Source of the DNA: Gnetum montanum
Lineage: Eukaryota; Streptophyta; Gnetopsida; Gnetales; Gnetaceae
Assembly: GCA_015680685.1 (NCBI GenBank)
Contig: MNCI01015721.1
Coordinates: 488-58,899 of the forward strand
DNA: 58,412 bases
Direction of reading: 5' to 3'
This document shows, piece by piece, positions 56,844-58,412 of this stretch. The notes under the pieces were generated by a model. That model ran no database searches, was not told where the DNA came from, and saw nothing but the letters and a program-made list of their open reading frames with translations. The first letter of the stretch is position 1, and each line of letters opens with the position of its first letter. The translations under genes were made by a program, and so were the position numbers.

Positions 56844-57140
56844 AAAAGGTTCTAATAGTTGGATACATTGTTGAGGACCTCCCAACCTTATAGTTATTCT
56901 TCCATCTCTTTGGCATCATTTACAAGAGTTCGCAAAGTGAAGTGCATCCTTGAAGATTGTAGGCCAAAAGTATCCTTCTATGAGAATTTTGATGATTGTT
57001 TTGCTACTTGCATAGTGATCTCCACAAGGTCCTTCATGTGCATCTTAGAGAATTCTAGTTTGATCTTCATCATGCATGTGCCATCATACTAAGCCATCTA
57101 CATAGATCTTATAAAGATTGTCATCTATCTTTATGTAGTG
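56844..57140 (-). pseudogene. Integrase of E5, N-terminal part
   Basis: Minus strand: IDDNLYKIYVDGLV, DAHEGPCGDHY, ILIEGYFWPTIFKDA and the zinc-binding CQRDG, ending in LGGPQQCIQLLEPF. It is the same protein as in E3 (39270 onward). The frame contains stops. Confidence 0.8.
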
Positions 57141-57179
57141 CTTAACTTAGTAAAGAAAGTGTTGCTTTTTCTTTTTATC

Positions 57180-57700
57180 CCATTTAGTAGGACACAAAAA
57201 GTATCTCATTGAAAAATTGATTAGAAAGAAGCTCTTCATTAGCTTTGTTATCTGATCTTAACTGAAACAAATGATTTGCAATAACATTCTTGGTTTTTTT
57301 CTTTCAATCATTTTAAAATTAAATTCCTACAAGATCATAAAATATCATATGATATGGGGACTAATCATTAGCATGTTCATCAAAAAGTATATTGCATTAT
57401 GATCTATATGCACAAAAACTAGGTATCCAAGAACATAGTGTCTAAATTTTTATAAAGCATACATCACTTCCATTAATTCCTTCTTTTCTATGATGTAGTT
57501 TAGTTATGCACATGCAATACTTCTACTTGCACAATGGATATAATATAAACATCTCTAATCATTCAACTATGAAAGCACAACTTCCAAGTCAAAGTTGGAT
57601 GTATCTATCATGATGTAGAATGGTTTAGACTAATTGGAAACTCATAAAATTAGATTTTCTATGAGTTTCTACTTTAAAAGTTGAAGCACATGCTCACATT
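57180..57700 (-). pseudogene. RNase H of E5
   Basis: Minus strand: YIHCASRSI, KKELMEVMYAL, YLVFVHIDHNAIYFLM and MISPHII can be lined up with E1 and E3. The DHLS end reads NHLF. Many stops and frame changes. Confidence 0.7.
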
Positions 57701-58412
57701 CCTTGGACCATTTGAATGGTACATCCTTCTTTGTTAGCTCTACTAGTGGTTTGATAATCTTGGAGAAATTCTCAATAAATATCCTATGGTAGCCTATGTG
57801 TCTAAGGAATGATTAGACATCTTTTATAATTTGGGATTGTTGTATTATTCTTTAAATCACTCTTATCTTTTCTGGATCCATCTTGATCCTCTTTTTTTTT
57901 TTGAAACTTAGTACCCTACGGTAATGCCCTCCTAGATCATTAGATGGCTTGTTTGCCAATTGAGCTTAAGATTTATCTTCACACATCACTTTAACACTTG
58001 CCCCAAATAGTCTAGTGCTTGCTTAAAATCTAACCCATAGGTGGAGAAGTGATTCATAAATATCTTCACACCATTATTAATCTATTGCTAAAATATGTTA
58101 ATGATATGTTATTAGAAAGTTTTACGTGCATTACATAGGTCAAAAGACATTTTCTAGTATATAGATGTTTTTAAGAGCTTTTGAATGTTGTCTCAGTGTG
58201 ATCTTTTAGGGTCATTTGGATTTTTTTGTAGCCATCACAGCCTTCCAAAAAGCTATAACCCTTGTGGCTTGTAATGGTGTCCAACACTTGGTCCATAAAT
58301 GGCAAAGGAAAATGATCCTTGAAGGTTGTCATGTTTAACAACCTAAAATAAATGCAAATTTTTCACTGCCCATCTTTCTTAAACATAATAACTAGTGGGC
58401 TTACCCATTGAC
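57701..58412 (-). pseudogene. Reverse transcriptase of E5, cut by the window end
   Basis: Minus strand from 58412: QWVSPLVIMFKKDG, FRLLNMTTFKDHFPLPFMDQVLDTI, then a damaged SFLEGCDGYKKIQ. The catalytic FMDD reads FMNH, so both Asp are lost, but FSTYG follows. SHLMI and a poorly kept connection come next. A T-run (57890-57902) interrupts it. Confidence 0.78.

Larger units (their letters stand above)
52862..58412 (-). mobile_element. Athila-like element E5, pol part, minus strand, continuing beyond the window
   Basis: RT, RNase H and integrase read from 58412 downward, and the integrase is split by the solo LTR at 53110-56843. Gag, protease and the 5' LTR would lie beyond the right edge. The integrase stops at 52862 against an LTR U3 fragment. 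It is more decayed than E1 or E3. Confidence 0.78.

Overview
The window is plant nuclear DNA made almost entirely of nested, decayed LTR retrotransposons. I see no host gene, rRNA, tRNA, CRISPR or organelle sequence. The evidence for a plant: Ty3/gypsy pol genes with Athila-lineage signatures (RT motif FMDDFSTYG, a primer-binding site matching tRNA-Asp, an extra ORF between pol and the 3' LTR), Ty1/copia remains, and a long LTR that resembles Del/Tekay chromoviruses. The species cannot be named. All coding regions carry stops or frameshifts. The LTRs of the main family begin TGATGA and end TCATCA.

Layout. 1-826 is the 3' part of an Athila-like LTR. 2059-11774 is E1, a complete element on the + strand with target duplication CATAC and gag, protease, RT, RNase H and integrase. 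11775-15849 has no gene, but 12.55-14.42 kb is a decayed array of hairpin-like units. 15855-48983 is a minus-strand copia element (C1; duplication TGACT) split by two insertions. The first is E2 (15968-25955, minus), which has gag plus an extra ORF but no pol and carries a solo LTR (17144-18016; duplication CTAAT). The second is E3 (26822-46454, +; duplication CCATA), which has gag, pol and the same extra ORF. E3 is split by E4 (29775-36915, +; duplication AGTTG/AGGTG), which has lost RT to integrase. 49570-52340 holds two long LTR-like repeats around a copia-type primer site. 52341-52861 is a head-to-head LTR chimera. 52862-58412 is a minus-strand Athila-like pol (E5) whose integrase is split by a 3.7-kb solo LTR (53110-56843), itself carrying another solo LTR (54832-55746).

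What stands out. (1) E2 and E3 share a long 3' ORF: an N-terminal globular domain resembling the plant transposon-protein family, then a long coiled coil. In both, an internal TATA promoter precedes it, decorated with the same palindromic motif type as that family's own LTR (CGATATCG in E2, GTATAC/GCATATAC in E3). E1 and E4 lack both the ORF and the promoter. (2) A hairpin in the 3' noncoding region shows compensatory changes among copies in E3 and E4. (3) The polypurine-tract motif AGTCRTGGGGG recurs two or three times per element. (4) E3's left end is an inverted R-U5 segment bounded by a target duplication, as if strong-stop DNA had been mis-used as a plus-strand primer.

How the parts work together: gag, protease, RT/RNase H and integrase would make the particle and the cDNA. 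tRNA-Asp primes at the primer-binding site, and the polypurine tract primes the second strand. E2, without pol, could only have moved using enzymes from a relative such as E3. All coordinates and similarities come from reading the sequence by eye; no alignment or database search was run.
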